A stretch of 64,000 nucleotides of DNA from Verrucomicrobiia bacterium (GTDB lineage Bacteria; Verrucomicrobiota; Verrucomicrobiia; Palsa-1439): contig JAJVHY010000009.1 of assembly GCA_022072455.1 (NCBI GenBank), forward strand, positions 1 through 64,000. Reading direction: 5' to 3'. The stretch's first letter is position 1, and each line of letters opens with the position of its first letter. Positions 1 to 8,107 of this stretch are shown here, in pieces. The notes beneath the pieces are model-generated. The model did no database searches and was not told the DNA's origin. It worked only from the letters and a program-made list of their open reading frames with translations. Position numbers and translations under genes: made by a program.

Positions 1-140
1 TGTTGGGCAACGCCCAGATCCATCAACTCAACTCCCTGACCGAAACGCTCTCAGTGATCCCCGAACCCAACGTGCTGGTGCTCTGGCTCAGCGGCTTCCT
101 CACCTTCGCCGCCGCCAGACGCCGCGCCAACCGGAAATAG
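1..140 (+). CDS. C-terminus of a PEP-CTERM sorted exported protein (5' partial)
   Basis: Only the last 45 codons are inside the window; the reading frame starts at base 3 and ends at the TAG at 138-140. The tail reads VIPEPNVLVLWLSGF followed by LTFAAARRRANRK. That is a PEP motif, a hydrophobic transmembrane stretch and a terminal Arg-rich cluster, the classic PEP-CTERM exosortase sorting signal. Proteins with this tail are exported, processed by an exosortase and usually end up on the cell surface or in extracellular matrix. The body of the protein, and so its role, lies upstream of the window. A second protein with the same type of tail ends at 62446, so the host very likely encodes an exosortase elsewhere. 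Confidence 0.75.
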   Translation, partial: LGNAQIHQLNSLTETLSVIPEPNVLVLWLSGFLTFAAARRRANRK

Positions 141-201
141 CCACGCCTTTTTTGTGTGTTGCGCGTCTTGCCGGATTGAGTAATCATTCCGCCCGACAAA
201 T

Positions 202-984
202 ATGACTGCATCCGCGCGAACACTTCTCTTGCCGGCTTGGACGCTTTGGGAACGCGAAGTGGTGCGCTTCCTTCGGCAACGCGATCGAGTCGTCGGAGCA
301 TTGGTAACGCCGGTGGTCTTCTGGCTTTTGCTCGGTGCGGGATTGGGACGGTCATTTCAAGCCGGCGGTGGTGAAGGTTATCTTGACTACTTTTTTACCG
401 GTACGGTGGTGATGATTTTGTTGTTCACCGCCATCTTCTCAACCATTTCTGTCATTGAAGATCGTCGGGAGGGCTTTTTGCAAGGCGTCCTCGTTGCGCC
501 GGTCGGACGGTTCGGGATCGTGATGGGGAAAATGCTGGGGGGAGCAACGCTGGCAATGGGGCAGGGGTGTTTGTTTCTCCTGCTGGCGCCTTGGGCTGGA
601 GTGCCGCTGAGTGTGGCTGGCTTGCCGTGGTTGTTGGTCGCGATGACCCTTGTGTCGGTCGCATTGACCGGGCTGGGTTTTTTGCTGGCGTGGCAGTTGA
701 ATTCCTCGCAAGGCTTTCACGCAATCATGAATCTGTTTTTGATTCCGATGTGGCTCTTGTCGGGAGCCTTGTTTCCGGCTTCGGGCGCGCATTCGTGGAT
801 GGCGTGGGTCATGCGGGTGAATCCGTTGACGTATGGCGTGACGGCAATCCGGCAGGGGTTGTATTGGCAGCAAGCGCAACCACAAGCGTGGCTGGCGCTC
901 GGAATCACGGCAGGTTTTACGGTGGTGATGGTCGGGTTGGCGTTGGCGGTAACGCGGCGGACGACAGCTGGAGATTTATTATGA
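202..984 (+). CDS. ABC-2 type transporter permease
   Basis: 260-residue integral membrane protein with about six hydrophobic segments and the layout of ABC-2 permeases (DrrB/NodJ/CcmB-like). A cytoplasmic N-terminus is followed by a first membrane span near residues 30-48 (VVGALVTPVVFWLLLGAG). The family motif NPLTYGVTAIR lies at about residues 207-217, before the last span. ABC-2 permeases need an ATP-binding partner, but none is next to it in this window. It is followed by SCO and DUF420 genes with an ATGA overlap at 981-984, so it probably serves cytochrome-oxidase or copper-centre maturation; that role is inferred from neighbours. I see no strong Shine-Dalgarno sequence before the ATG at 202. 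Substrate unknown. Confidence 0.8.
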   Translation: MTASARTLLLPAWTLWEREVVRFLRQRDRVVGALVTPVVFWLLLGAGLGRSFQAGGGEGYLDYFFTGTVVMILLFTAIFSTISVIEDRREGFLQGVLVAPVGRFGIVMGKMLGGATLAMGQGCLFLLLAPWAGVPLSVAGLPWLLVAMTLVSVALTGLGFLLAWQLNSSQGFHAIMNLFLIPMWLLSGALFPASGAHSWMAWVMRVNPLTYGVTAIRQGLYWQQAQPQAWLALGITAGFTVVMVGLALAVTRRTTAGDLL

Positions 985-1610
985 GACGTTCTGCAATGAT
1001 TGTGCGAGTGATTATCTTCGCGTTGGTGTTGATGCCGGTCTCGGCGGTGGTGCTGGTGTGGGCGGGGCGGGAACGGATTGTGGAAACCCGGTTGGGCGGC
1101 TTGCCGGTGTTGGGGACGGTGGGGGAGTTTTCGTTGGTCGAAGCGTCCAGCCAGCCGGTAACGCTCGCGGACTTGCGGGGCCGGGTGTGGGTGGCGGGAT
1201 TTATTCTGACGCGGTGTTCGGGGCAGTGCCCGATCATTACTCACAACATGAAGTTGTTGCAGAGGCAATTGCCGGTTCGTGACGATATCCGGTTGGTTTC
1301 GGTTTCCGTTGATCCAGGCTTCGACACGCCGGCGGTTTTGTCGGCGTATGCGGTCAAGAATGAGGTGAACCGGGCGGGTTGGTGGTTGTTGACTGGCGAA
1401 CGCGCGCAAATGGAGCAGTTGGTGCGGGGGGCATTCAAACTCGTGGTGGATGCGGAAAGCGGTACGCCAGAAGAGACGGTCACTCACAGCGGCAAGCTCG
1501 TTTTGGTGGATCGGGCGGGGCAGATTCGCGGTTATTACGACGGCACCGATGTGGCAACGATGAATAAGTTGGCCAAGGACGTGAAGCGATTGGTGGCCTC
1601 GCGGTCATGA
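981..1610 (+). CDS. SCO1/SenC family copper chaperone / thiol reductase
   Basis: 209-residue thioredoxin-fold protein of the SCO family, which delivers copper to, or reduces, the CuA site of cytochrome c oxidase. An N-terminal membrane anchor (about residues 6-28) places it on the periplasmic side. The copper ligands are visible: Cys79 and Cys83 in CSGQCP and His169 in THSGK. The ATG at 981 overlaps the stop of the ABC-2 permease, and the gene runs into the DUF420 gene at 1607, so the three are translationally coupled. An upstream extension of the same frame to 567 would lie inside the permease gene, so I rejected it. SCO plus DUF420 is a usual signature of heme-copper oxidase assembly loci. 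Confidence 0.92.
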   Translation: MRRSAMIVRVIIFALVLMPVSAVVLVWAGRERIVETRLGGLPVLGTVGEFSLVEASSQPVTLADLRGRVWVAGFILTRCSGQCPIITHNMKLLQRQLPVRDDIRLVSVSVDPGFDTPAVLSAYAVKNEVNRAGWWLLTGERAQMEQLVRGAFKLVVDAESGTPEETVTHSGKLVLVDRAGQIRGYYDGTDVATMNKLAKDVKRLVASRS

Positions 1611-2038
1611 TTGAATTGCACCAATTTCCCGCGCTCAACGCCACCCTCAATGCGTTTAGCGGGCTTTGCGTGGCGCTTGGTTACCTTGCGATTCGTCAGG
1701 ACCGACGCCGGCTGCACGCCATTTGCATGAGCGTTGCCGTGGTCGTCTCGGCGGTGTTTTTGGGTTGTTACCTGTACCACAAGTATCATGCTGGTCATAC
1801 CGTGTTCGCCGCGCAGGGCTGGATCCGGCCGGTCTATTTTGCGATTTTGCTTTCACATACAATCTTGGCGGCGGTGGTAGCACTGTGGTTAGTGCCAGTG
1901 ACACTGTACCGCGCCGCGCGCCAGCGTTGGGAACAACATCGGTCCCTTGCGCGGTGGACGTTGCCGCTCTGGTTCTATGTGTCGGTGACGGGTGTGGTCA
2001 TCTATTTTATTCTCTATCATTGGTATGCGCCGGCTTAG
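1607..2038 (+). CDS. DUF420 (CtaM-like) membrane protein
   Basis: 143-residue protein with four membrane spans and the DUF420 hallmarks: the N-terminal LPALNATLNA-like stretch (FPALNATLNAFSG), conserved His/Tyr residues in CYLYHKYHAG, RPVYFAILLSH in the middle, and a C-terminal RWTLPLWFYVSVTG span. DUF420 proteins (CtaM in Bacillus) are needed for biogenesis of caa3-type oxidases and sit beside SCO genes, as here. The start overlaps the SCO stop by four bases. Localised to the cytoplasmic membrane; the exact biochemical role is not settled for the family. Confidence 0.88.
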   Translation: MIELHQFPALNATLNAFSGLCVALGYLAIRQDRRRLHAICMSVAVVVSAVFLGCYLYHKYHAGHTVFAAQGWIRPVYFAILLSHTILAAVVALWLVPVTLYRAARQRWEQHRSLARWTLPLWFYVSVTGVVIYFILYHWYAPA

Positions 2039-2672
2039 TGTCATGTTGTTCTTCGTGGCAGTCGCACACGGAGCGGATTACGGGAGCGGTTCAATTAGTG
2101 GCACGGTGCGCTGTCAGACACAGTCAGTTGCCAATGCGATCGTCTACTTGAATGTCACGGGTAGTCGCTGGGACACGACGAACCTCTGGCCGGTTGTGTT
2201 CCGCCAGTTTCAGTCCGAATGGACGCCGCGGATCCAACTGGGACGCAGTGGGGCACTGCTGGTGTTGCAGAACGATGATCCAACGTTGCACGTGGTCACG
2301 CTGGATTTGTTGCGCGGAACCAACCAGCCGCACCGGTTGTTGACGGAGGCGATGCCGTATGCGGGCTACCAAAAAGCGTTTCAAATCGAGGCATTTCGCG
2401 AGCCGGTGTTGTTAAAAGCGAGCACCGGCAACGGCGAGCGGGCAGTGGGATATGTGGCGCTGTTGCCGCACAGTTGGGGCGCGCTCACAGGAGCGGACGG
2501 CCGGTTCACGATCGGGGCGGTGCCGGCGGGCGCGTACAAAATTTACGCCTGGAGCGAAGCACACGGCACGTTGATTCGGGATGTCAAAGTGAGCAGCGGC
2601 CAAGCGACGGAGTTGTCGTTGGACTTCCCACCCGCAAAAGTCACGGCAACTGGCCGGCAACGAGCTGACTGA
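2025..2672 (+). CDS. Secreted protein with a C-terminal carboxypeptidase-regulatory-like domain
   Basis: 215 residues with a short signal peptide (MRRLSVMLFFVAVAHG, cut before ADYG). The N-terminal half has the shape of a cupredoxin-like or invasion-type fold (GTVRCQTQSVANAIVYL; LLVLQNDDPTLHVVTLD). The C-terminal half carries a carboxypeptidase-regulatory-like beta-sandwich (LTGADGRFTIGAVPAGAYKI). Related proteins in oxidase and methylamine-utilisation loci often have plastocyanin-like ligands, but I do not see a full type-1 copper set here. The ATG at 2025 overlaps the DUF420 stop by 14 bases, so it is the last gene of this operon. Its 3' end overlaps the convergent yqeY gene by 32 bases. 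Precise function unknown. Confidence 0.65.
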   Translation: MRRLSVMLFFVAVAHGADYGSGSISGTVRCQTQSVANAIVYLNVTGSRWDTTNLWPVVFRQFQSEWTPRIQLGRSGALLVLQNDDPTLHVVTLDLLRGTNQPHRLLTEAMPYAGYQKAFQIEAFREPVLLKASTGNGERAVGYVALLPHSWGALTGADGRFTIGAVPAGAYKIYAWSEAHGTLIRDVKVSSGQATELSLDFPPAKVTATGRQRAD

Positions 2673-3084
2673 CCAAGCGATTGTCGGCGCGCCCGGCAGT
2701 TTTGGCTTGGACAGCTTTCATGACTTTGCCCATGTCGGCTTTAGAGGTTGCCCCAACTTCGGCGATGACGGTTTTGACGATTTCCTCGACCTGCGCCGGA
2801 GATAGCTCATCCGGCAGGTAAGACTTGAGGACGAGCAACTCAGCTTTTTCCTTGTCCGCAAGTTCGGTCCGGCCACCCTTTTCAAATCCTTCGATGGAGT
2901 CCTGCCGCTGTTTGATCTGTTTCTTGATGACGCCGGTCACGTCGGCATCGGTCAGTGATTCCTGTTTCTTCTCGATCTTGTGGTATTCGATGGCCGCCTT
3001 GAGCATCCGGAGTGTGGACAAACGCGCAGCGTCCTTGGCGAGCATGGCTTGTTTCAGGTCGGCGGCAATCTGGTCGGTAAGCAT
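2641..3084 (-). CDS. GatB/YqeY domain-containing protein
   Basis: 147-residue soluble helical protein matching the YqeY family at its usual length. The N-terminus (LTDQIAADLKQAMLAKD) and the stretch LSTLRMLKAAIEYHKIEKK are typical, as is the C-terminal half DMGKVMKAVQAKTAGRADNR, which resembles the tail domain of GatB, the tRNA-dependent amidotransferase subunit that contacts tRNA. The role of stand-alone YqeY is not well defined; tRNA or amidotransferase-related activity is inferred from the domain. It is the last gene of the long leftward operon and lies 19 bases after the upstream gene. Confidence 0.9.
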   Translation of the reverse strand: MLTDQIAADLKQAMLAKDAARLSTLRMLKAAIEYHKIEKKQESLTDADVTGVIKKQIKQRQDSIEGFEKGGRTELADKEKAELLVLKSYLPDELSPAQVEEIVKTVIAEVGATSKADMGKVMKAVQAKTAGRADNRLVSQLVAGQLP

Positions 3085-3103
3085 GTCGGGCAGCGTAGGC
3101 GCG

Positions 3104-3532
3104 TCACTCGGTCACTGTCAAGGCGACGATAAGCAAGGTGCTGCCAACTTCCGGACCGCGGATAAAAACGACATTCTTGTGTCGCATGGTCAGTTTTTCC
3201 TGTTTCACGAGCAACGTCTTGCCGGAATAGAGCTCGACATCCAACTCGTGCTGGTTGCCGGCGGCTGCCTTGGGATGACAGAAAAGCGTGAAACCCTCCC
3301 CGATATTCAAACTGATCGGGTCAGCTCGTTTGATGGCCTTCTGATCCTTCCCAAGCTGCCGGTAATGCTCAAAGCCAAAAACCTTCTTGAGCTTGCCGGC
3401 GATGTCTTGGACGGCTTCTTCGGGTGCGGCTTTCTCGTTGGACGCGCGGATGAGCCGGGCTTCCACATTGCCACCGTATGTACTCCCAGCCAGCAGTAGT
3501 GCTGTCAGACTGTAAACCAATAAACGCATCAT
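3104..3532 (-). CDS. Small secreted protein of unknown function
   Basis: 142 residues with a clear signal peptide (MMRLLVYSLTALLLAGSTYG). The mature part is a single mixed alpha/beta domain without cysteine clusters, membrane spans or a motif I can assign; a segment near residues 45-60 reads KLKKVFGFEHYRQLGKDQK. Its start at 3532 shares a base with the stop of the anti-sigma gene, so the protein is translationally coupled to a sigma/anti-sigma pair and may belong to the same envelope-sensing unit. That link is inferred only from position. I do not recognise a family. Confidence 0.6.
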   Translation of the reverse strand: MMRLLVYSLTALLLAGSTYGGNVEARLIRASNEKAAPEEAVQDIAGKLKKVFGFEHYRQLGKDQKAIKRADPISLNIGEGFTLFCHPKAAAGNQHELDVELYSGKTLLVKQEKLTMRHKNVVFIRGPEVGSTLLIVALTVTE

Positions 3533-4062
3533 CAGGAATCCAAGGTCGCGAACAGGGTTTGCATTTCAGTCATGTTTTCTGTCCACGGCAAACCGGAGAC
3601 CCAAATCACGGTGGCTTCCGCTTCCGGGGACTCGAACGCAGTGGCCGTGGTATCCGGGAGAGCGGTGGCGACGCGTTCCACGGTCGCCAGCGGCGCCCGT
3701 TTGGGAGTCAGCGTCAGCAGGATTCCCAGCAGCACCACGACGGAGGCTGTCGCACTCGCCAAGGCATACCGGTGTTGGCTGAACCAATCGGCGAGGCTGA
3801 GTTGGGGGACGCGAATCACTTCGGTCTGACCAGCTTGGGCTTGGATGTCGCGTTTGATTTTCGACCAGAAAAACTCCGGTGAGTCGCTCATTGGCGGGAC
3901 GACCGGGTTGGCCGCGAGCAGCTGCCGGACATGGTGCAAATGCCGGTATTCCGCCGCGCACACCGCGCACCGGCCCACGTGGCGTTGCACCATCCAGCGG
4001 CGCAACCCGGTGAGTTCGCCGTCCAGCAACGCACTGATCAATTCTGGATTGTGAGGTTTCAT
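3532..4062 (-). CDS. Anti-sigma factor with zinc-finger (ZAS) domain
   Basis: 176 residues. The cytoplasmic N-terminus has the anti-sigma zinc motif HxxxCxxC (His28, Cys32, Cys35 in RHVGRCAVC). One membrane span follows (about ALASATASVVVLLGILLTL), then a short periplasmic tail. Proteins of this design hold an ECF sigma factor at the membrane until a signal releases it. The ATG at 4062 overlaps the sigma stop codon (ATGA), so sigma and anti-sigma are made in fixed proportion. Further upstream codons in this frame fall inside the sigma gene. The signal sensed is unknown; neighbouring secreted and lipid/phosphate genes suggest an envelope cue. Confidence 0.82.
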   Translation of the reverse strand: MKPHNPELISALLDGELTGLRRWMVQRHVGRCAVCAAEYRHLHHVRQLLAANPVVPPMSDSPEFFWSKIKRDIQAQAGQTEVIRVPQLSLADWFSQHRYALASATASVVVLLGILLTLTPKRAPLATVERVATALPDTTATAFESPEAEATVIWVSGLPWTENMTEMQTLFATLDS

Positions 4063-4703
4063 ATCACGTCTTTCAACAGCTTCTGCATGTGCTTCCGTGC
4101 GTAATGCAACCGCGACATCACGGTTCCCAAACTGCAACCGACCGCTTTCGCGATCTCGGCATAATCAAATCCATCAAACTCCCGGAGTTGCAGCACCGCC
4201 CGATGATCGGGCGACAACTCCGCCAGCGCCGCGTCAATTTGCTCGCGCAACTCTTTGCGTTGCGCTTCATCCGTCGGCGACGGCTGGCTCGACGGCGGAA
4301 TCTCGACATTCGCATCCGCGTCCGGATCCACGGCCTCCTCGAACGGTACCTCGGGGCGGCGTTCCCGGCGGCGGGCTTGGTCAATCACGAGGTTCGTCGT
4401 GATCCGGTACAGCCACGTCGAGAACTGCGCGGTTTTCTTGAACCCGCGAATCGCCCGCCAAGCCTTTACGAACGTTTCCTGAGAAAGATCGGTGGCATCC
4501 TGCTCGTTCCGGACACGACTGTACGCGTATTGATAAACCCGTTGCCGGTGCCGGCCCACCAGAGCTTCAAAAGCCTCGAGTTCGCCGCGCTGACAACGTT
4601 CCACCAGTTCCAGATCACTTGGTTCGAGCGGGGCGTCTTCATGCACTGGATTCGACGCCGCAGCGGCGGAGATATTCACGGAAATTTTTTCGGCGCGTTC
4701 CAT
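4059..4703 (-). CDS. ECF RNA polymerase sigma factor (RpoE-type)
   Basis: 214 residues. Region 2 is clear (ALVGRHRQRVYQYAYSRVRN, then DATDLSQETFVKAWRAI and FSTWLYRITTNLVIDQAR). A variable linker follows, then region 4 (LSPDHRAVLQLREFDGFDY, AEIAKAVGCSLGTVMSRLHYAR), which binds the -35 element. I chose the ATG at 4703 because earlier in-frame codons run into the preceding gene. It is coupled to the anti-sigma gene downstream and follows the HD-domain gene by 20 bases, so it may be co-transcribed with the CHAD/Ppx cluster. Target promoters unknown; a second ECF pair lies at 48577-49859. Confidence 0.92.
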   Translation of the reverse strand: MERAEKISVNISAAAASNPVHEDAPLEPSDLELVERCQRGELEAFEALVGRHRQRVYQYAYSRVRNEQDATDLSQETFVKAWRAIRGFKKTAQFSTWLYRITTNLVIDQARRRERRPEVPFEEAVDPDADANVEIPPSSQPSPTDEAQRKELREQIDAALAELSPDHRAVLQLREFDGFDYAEIAKAVGCSLGTVMSRLHYARKHMQKLLKDVI

Positions 4704-4723
4704 CGAGGTTTTACGCCGGCAGT

Positions 4724-5329
4724 CTAGTCGGTGGCAGAAGCCAATGCAATGCCTTCCACGGCCAACGCACAACCGAAAACGCTCTCAAACAGGTCGCGCT
4801 TCCGATTGGCGCCATCAATGTGCGCGCTGATTTCGGCTTGGGCGTGGATGTGGATGTGAACGCGGTCGGTTCCGATGTGACATTCGACTTTCCGCACGAG
4901 TTGGAGGTGAGGCCGATCCAGACCGTCTGCCACGCGCAGGATACCGGCCAGCGCGCGCACGATTTCTTGGTCTTTGCTGGCCAATGCGGCGAAGGGTTCG
5001 TGCTTCAGCGACGGCAACGCTTTGCGATGATACCGGGCGACGTTGGCAATCAACTCGACCTGCGTGGGTGAAAAGCCAGTCAGACTCCGTTTACTCTCGT
5101 GAATCAGCCGGTAGGTGTGTTTGTGATGCTTCGCGCCGCTGATCGTCCAGCCGATGTCGTGGAGCAGGGCGGCGGCGTTGAGGATATCGCGCTCATCGCG
5201 GCCAAGTCCGTGCAGCGTCTGAAGTTGATCAAACAATGTCAGCGCCAAGTCCCGCACCTGCCGGCAATGCGCCACGTCCCAATCGAACGCGGTCAGCAGG
5301 GCTTCGGCTTGTTGGATGCGCGTGGGCAT
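4724..5329 (-). CDS. HD-domain protein, detached homologue of the Ppx/GppA C-terminal domain
   Basis: 201 residues forming a single HD-type helical domain: His57-Asp58 in AAALLHDIG, a His-rich segment (GAKHHKHTYRLIHESK) and NVARYHRKALPSLKHEP. The adjacent Ppx protein has the same three blocks in its C-terminal half (ALLHEVG, GHHKHSYYLI, NVARYHRKSTPTLEHEP), so this gene looks like a duplicated, free-standing copy of that domain. Unlike Ppx, it keeps the intact HD dyad, so it may be a true phosphohydrolase or nucleotide-binding partner of Ppx. It ends 20 bases before the sigma gene and starts 2 bases after the Ppx stop. Substrate unknown. Confidence 0.8.
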   Translation of the reverse strand: MPTRIQQAEALLTAFDWDVAHCRQVRDLALTLFDQLQTLHGLGRDERDILNAAALLHDIGWTISGAKHHKHTYRLIHESKRSLTGFSPTQVELIANVARYHRKALPSLKHEPFAALASKDQEIVRALAGILRVADGLDRPHLQLVRKVECHIGTDRVHIHIHAQAEISAHIDGANRKRDLFESVFGCALAVEGIALASATD

Positions 5330-5331
5330 GG

Positions 5332-6828
5332 TCAGTGAACGGCGGTGACTTTGACACCGAACACTTCCTCGAACAACTCGGATTTCGTCGTCAGCGCCCA
5401 GCTTTCCAGCAGCAGATCGCCCCGCCCACGCAATCGCAGCACCAGCTTCGGCGGCCGGAACTCGATCTCGATCCGTTTGACCTTGCTGCCGTGCTCCTTG
5501 TCGAGTGCGTCGGCCAGGCGCAGCACCGCGGCGAGTTTGTCCACGATCAACCGGGCCTTGGGCGATAAGGCCCGGTACGGCTCGTGTTCGAGCGTCGGCG
5601 TGGATTTGCGGTGATACCGGGCGACGTTGGCCACGATGGTGCGTTGCCAATCGGTCAACCCCAGCAGCCGGGAATGGGCGATCAAATAATACGAATGCTT
5701 GTGATGGCCGGTCACGTCCACGTAGTTGCCGACTTCGTGCAGCAGCGCGGCGACTTCCAGCAGCAACCGGTGATCGTCGTCGAGTTTGTGGACACCGCGC
5801 GTGGCGTCGAAAAGTTCCATGGCAAACCGCGCAACCGCCTGACCGTGTTGTCGGTCAAACTCGTATTTATTGCCGAGTTGCAGGGCGGAGCCGATGACCT
5901 GATTGCGAAATTCTTGCGTCCGTTCGTGGTGCAAGCGGGCGAGCAGATCCACCAGCAAGCCGTCTTTGAGTCCGACGCGCGGGAGCAGGGCTGCTTTCGC
6001 GCCGGTCCATTGCAGTAGCCGGTGGAGGACGATCGCGGCCGGGATGATGACATCGGCCCGATCGGGGCGCAGGCCAAATTTCTTGATTCGTTCGGTAATC
6101 GGGACCGCCTGCATCTCTTGAATCAACTCGTGGAGTTCATCCAGTTTGATCAAATCATTCTCTTTGCCATACCGGCGACGGCGGAGGTCGCCGAGGGTTT
6201 CGAGGTTGCCGCCGGTCGCGATGCACATATCAATCGGCTGCCGGCCGATGTCCCGGCGCAGCCGCTTGCGCGTGGCGTCCACATACTCGCGGACGAGTTT
6301 GTTGAATTGCCGGGGCTGGCGGTCGCCCAATTCCCGGAGCAACCGCACCGCCCCCATCCGAAACGTGTCGGTCGCGGCGATCTGACCGTTCACGGCGAGC
6401 ACGATTTCGACGCTGCCGCCGCCAATGTCAATCAACAACGCCCGGTGGCCTGTCAGATCCAGCTTACCGGCGACGGCGAGGTAAACGAGCCGAGCTTCTT
6501 CTTCGCCGGCAATGACGTTCAATTCGATGCCGGTCGCGTCGCGCACGCGCTTGATGACGGCTTGGCGGTTGCGGGCTTCCCGGAGCGCGCTGGTGGCGAC
6601 GGCGTGGAAGCTTTCCACGTGATGCTCGCGCATCAGGTTGCGGAATTTGCGGAATGCCGTTACCGCGCGGTTCAGGGTCACGGGCGTGATGACGCCGGTG
6701 GCGAACACATCCGCGCCGAGGCGCACCGGCTCGCGAACGTTGCAGACGACGTGGGGGTGGTGGTTTTCGTCCACCGTGGCGATGGCAAGGCGGAGCGCGT
6801 TGCTGCCGGCGTCAATCGCCGCGATCAT
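5332..6828 (-). CDS. ppx: Exopolyphosphatase / pppGpp phosphohydrolase (Ppx/GppA family)
   Basis: 498 residues. The N-terminal ASKHA phosphatase part shows AIDAGSNALRLAI (residues 4-16), SALREARNR, the catalytic acidic stretch GEEEARL (near residue 110) and IDIGGGSVE (133-141). The C-terminal half is the HD-like domain of the long Ppx/GppA subfamily, with His364-Glu365 in place of the usual HD. These enzymes release phosphate from the ends of polyphosphate, and some hydrolyse pppGpp. The ATG at 6828 overlaps the ROK-kinase stop. Neighbouring CHAD, ROK-kinase and P-loop kinase genes support a polyphosphate role over a ppGpp role, but sequence alone cannot separate them. Confidence 0.9.
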   Translation of the reverse strand: MIAAIDAGSNALRLAIATVDENHHPHVVCNVREPVRLGADVFATGVITPVTLNRAVTAFRKFRNLMREHHVESFHAVATSALREARNRQAVIKRVRDATGIELNVIAGEEEARLVYLAVAGKLDLTGHRALLIDIGGGSVEIVLAVNGQIAATDTFRMGAVRLLRELGDRQPRQFNKLVREYVDATRKRLRRDIGRQPIDMCIATGGNLETLGDLRRRRYGKENDLIKLDELHELIQEMQAVPITERIKKFGLRPDRADVIIPAAIVLHRLLQWTGAKAALLPRVGLKDGLLVDLLARLHHERTQEFRNQVIGSALQLGNKYEFDRQHGQAVARFAMELFDATRGVHKLDDDHRLLLEVAALLHEVGNYVDVTGHHKHSYYLIAHSRLLGLTDWQRTIVANVARYHRKSTPTLEHEPYRALSPKARLIVDKLAAVLRLADALDKEHGSKVKRIEIEFRPPKLVLRLRGRGDLLLESWALTTKSELFEEVFGVKVTAVH

Positions 6829-7799
6829 CCGACGAGTTGCCGGGCCGCCAGCGCCGCGCCGAGAATGCCGGCGTCGTCGCCGAGGCCGGAATCTTTGATG
6901 TTCACCCGTTGCGGGGTGGGGGCGATGACGTGGGCCCACGCGGATTTCGTGATGCGCGGCAGGAGCCGGTCGCCGAGCGCTTCGATGACGCCGCCACCGA
7001 GGATGACGGCTTGCGGGTTGAGGACGTTGATGAGATTGGCGGCGCCAATTCCGATATAATCCGCGGCGGCGTGCAACACTTCGCGGACGAGTTCGTCGCC
7101 GTCCCGGTAGGCAGTCGCGAGAATGCGGCTGCGGATGCGTTTCAGGTCGCCGTCGCAGAGTTGTTTGACGACCGACTTCCGGCCATCCTCGATTTCGTTG
7201 ACGATGCGGCGGACGATGGCGCTGCGGCTGGCGACGGCTTCGAGGCAGCCGCGGTTGCCGCAGCCGCATTTGGGGCCATCGTCGGGGACGACGACCATGT
7301 GGCCGACTTCGCCGGCCATGCCGGTGCTGCCTTTGTACAACTCGCCGTTGATGACGATGCCGCCACCGAGGCCGGTGCCGACAAACATGCAGGCAAAATC
7401 TTTCAGCTTGCGGCCCGCGCCGAGCGCCGCGACGGCCATCGTGCCGGCTTGGACGTCGTTGACGACGGTGACCGGGACATCGAGGTGTTTGCGCAGGAGG
7501 CGGGCGAGGGGCACGTCTTTCCAGTGGAGATTCGGCGCGACGCGGACAATTTCGCCTTTGGGGTCAATCGGTCCGGGAACACCAATGCCGAGCGCGGCGA
7601 TTTCCGTGTGCGGGATGGCGGCGGCGGCGAGCGCTTCATGGACGCATTCTTCGACGCGGTTGATGACGGTGGCGGTGCCGAGTTCGGGTTTGGTGGCTTT
7701 TTTCTCGCGCGAGAGCAGTCGCCCGCGCTCATCGAAAACGGCGGCGAGGATTTTGGTGCCGCCGAGATCCACCCCGAGGATGTGGTGCCGCTTTTTCAC
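6825..7799 (-). CDS. ROK family sugar kinase (glucokinase-like)
   Basis: 324 residues, the normal length for ROK kinases. It has the phosphate-binding loop LGVDLGGTK (residues 8-16), the catalytic Asp115 in VVNDV, EVGHM with zinc-ligand His167, and the ROK zinc cluster KCGCGNRGCLE (Cys178, Cys180, Cys185). It should phosphorylate glucose or another hexose with ATP in the cytoplasm. Because it is embedded between CHAD/kinase genes and Ppx with ATGA overlaps on both sides, a polyphosphate-linked sugar kinase is conceivable, but no polyphosphate-glucokinase-specific motif is evident to me. Start ATG at 7799 overlaps the stop of the coiled-coil gene. Confidence 0.9.
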   Translation of the reverse strand: MKKRHHILGVDLGGTKILAAVFDERGRLLSREKKATKPELGTATVINRVEECVHEALAAAAIPHTEIAALGIGVPGPIDPKGEIVRVAPNLHWKDVPLARLLRKHLDVPVTVVNDVQAGTMAVAALGAGRKLKDFACMFVGTGLGGGIVINGELYKGSTGMAGEVGHMVVVPDDGPKCGCGNRGCLEAVASRSAIVRRIVNEIEDGRKSVVKQLCDGDLKRIRSRILATAYRDGDELVREVLHAAADYIGIGAANLINVLNPQAVILGGGVIEALGDRLLPRITKSAWAHVIAPTPQRVNIKDSGLGDDAGILGAALAARQLVG

Positions 7800-8107
7800 C
7801 AGTTCTCCACGACCTTGGAAAGTTTCACGATCAGTTTGTCGAGCAGTTTAACATCGCGGCGGCGGCCTTTTTGCGGTTTCACGTCAAGGTCGTTCAACCA
7901 GCGGAGCATGCTGGTCATCTGTTGGAGTTGTTTGCGATCCGGCATGTCGTCTTCCTTGGCCTGACGAACCGCGGTTTCGAGCCGGGCTACTTCGGCTTGC
8001 AGGCCGGCAATATAGTTCTGGCCGATTTCCTTGGCGACGACGCGCAAGGCGTGGAGCGATTTAGTGAGTTCTTCCTGTGTGCGTTCAAATTTGGAGGGCT
8101 TCTTCAT
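7796..8107 (-). CDS. Small coiled-coil protein of unknown function
   Basis: 103 highly charged residues, almost entirely helical by composition. Heptad-like leucines are visible (ELTKSLHALRVVAKEIGQNY; LQAEVARLETAVRQAKED), and the C-terminus is basic (KPQKGRRRDVKLLDKLIVKL). No signal peptide or membrane span. Both ends overlap neighbours by four bases, between a thymidylate-kinase-like gene and the ROK kinase, so it is a fixed member of the operon. The basic tail could bind a polyanion such as polyphosphate or nucleic acid; that is only a suggestion from charge and context. Confidence 0.65.
   Translation of the reverse strand: MKKPSKFERTQEELTKSLHALRVVAKEIGQNYIAGLQAEVARLETAVRQAKEDDMPDRKQLQQMTSMLRWLNDLDVKPQKGRRRDVKLLDKLIVKLSKVVENW

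Noticed and set aside
717-1487. Long minus-strand frame opposite the SCO gene
   Set aside because: Arg/His/Gln-rich shadow of the conserved plus-strand permease and SCO genes, with no start signals.
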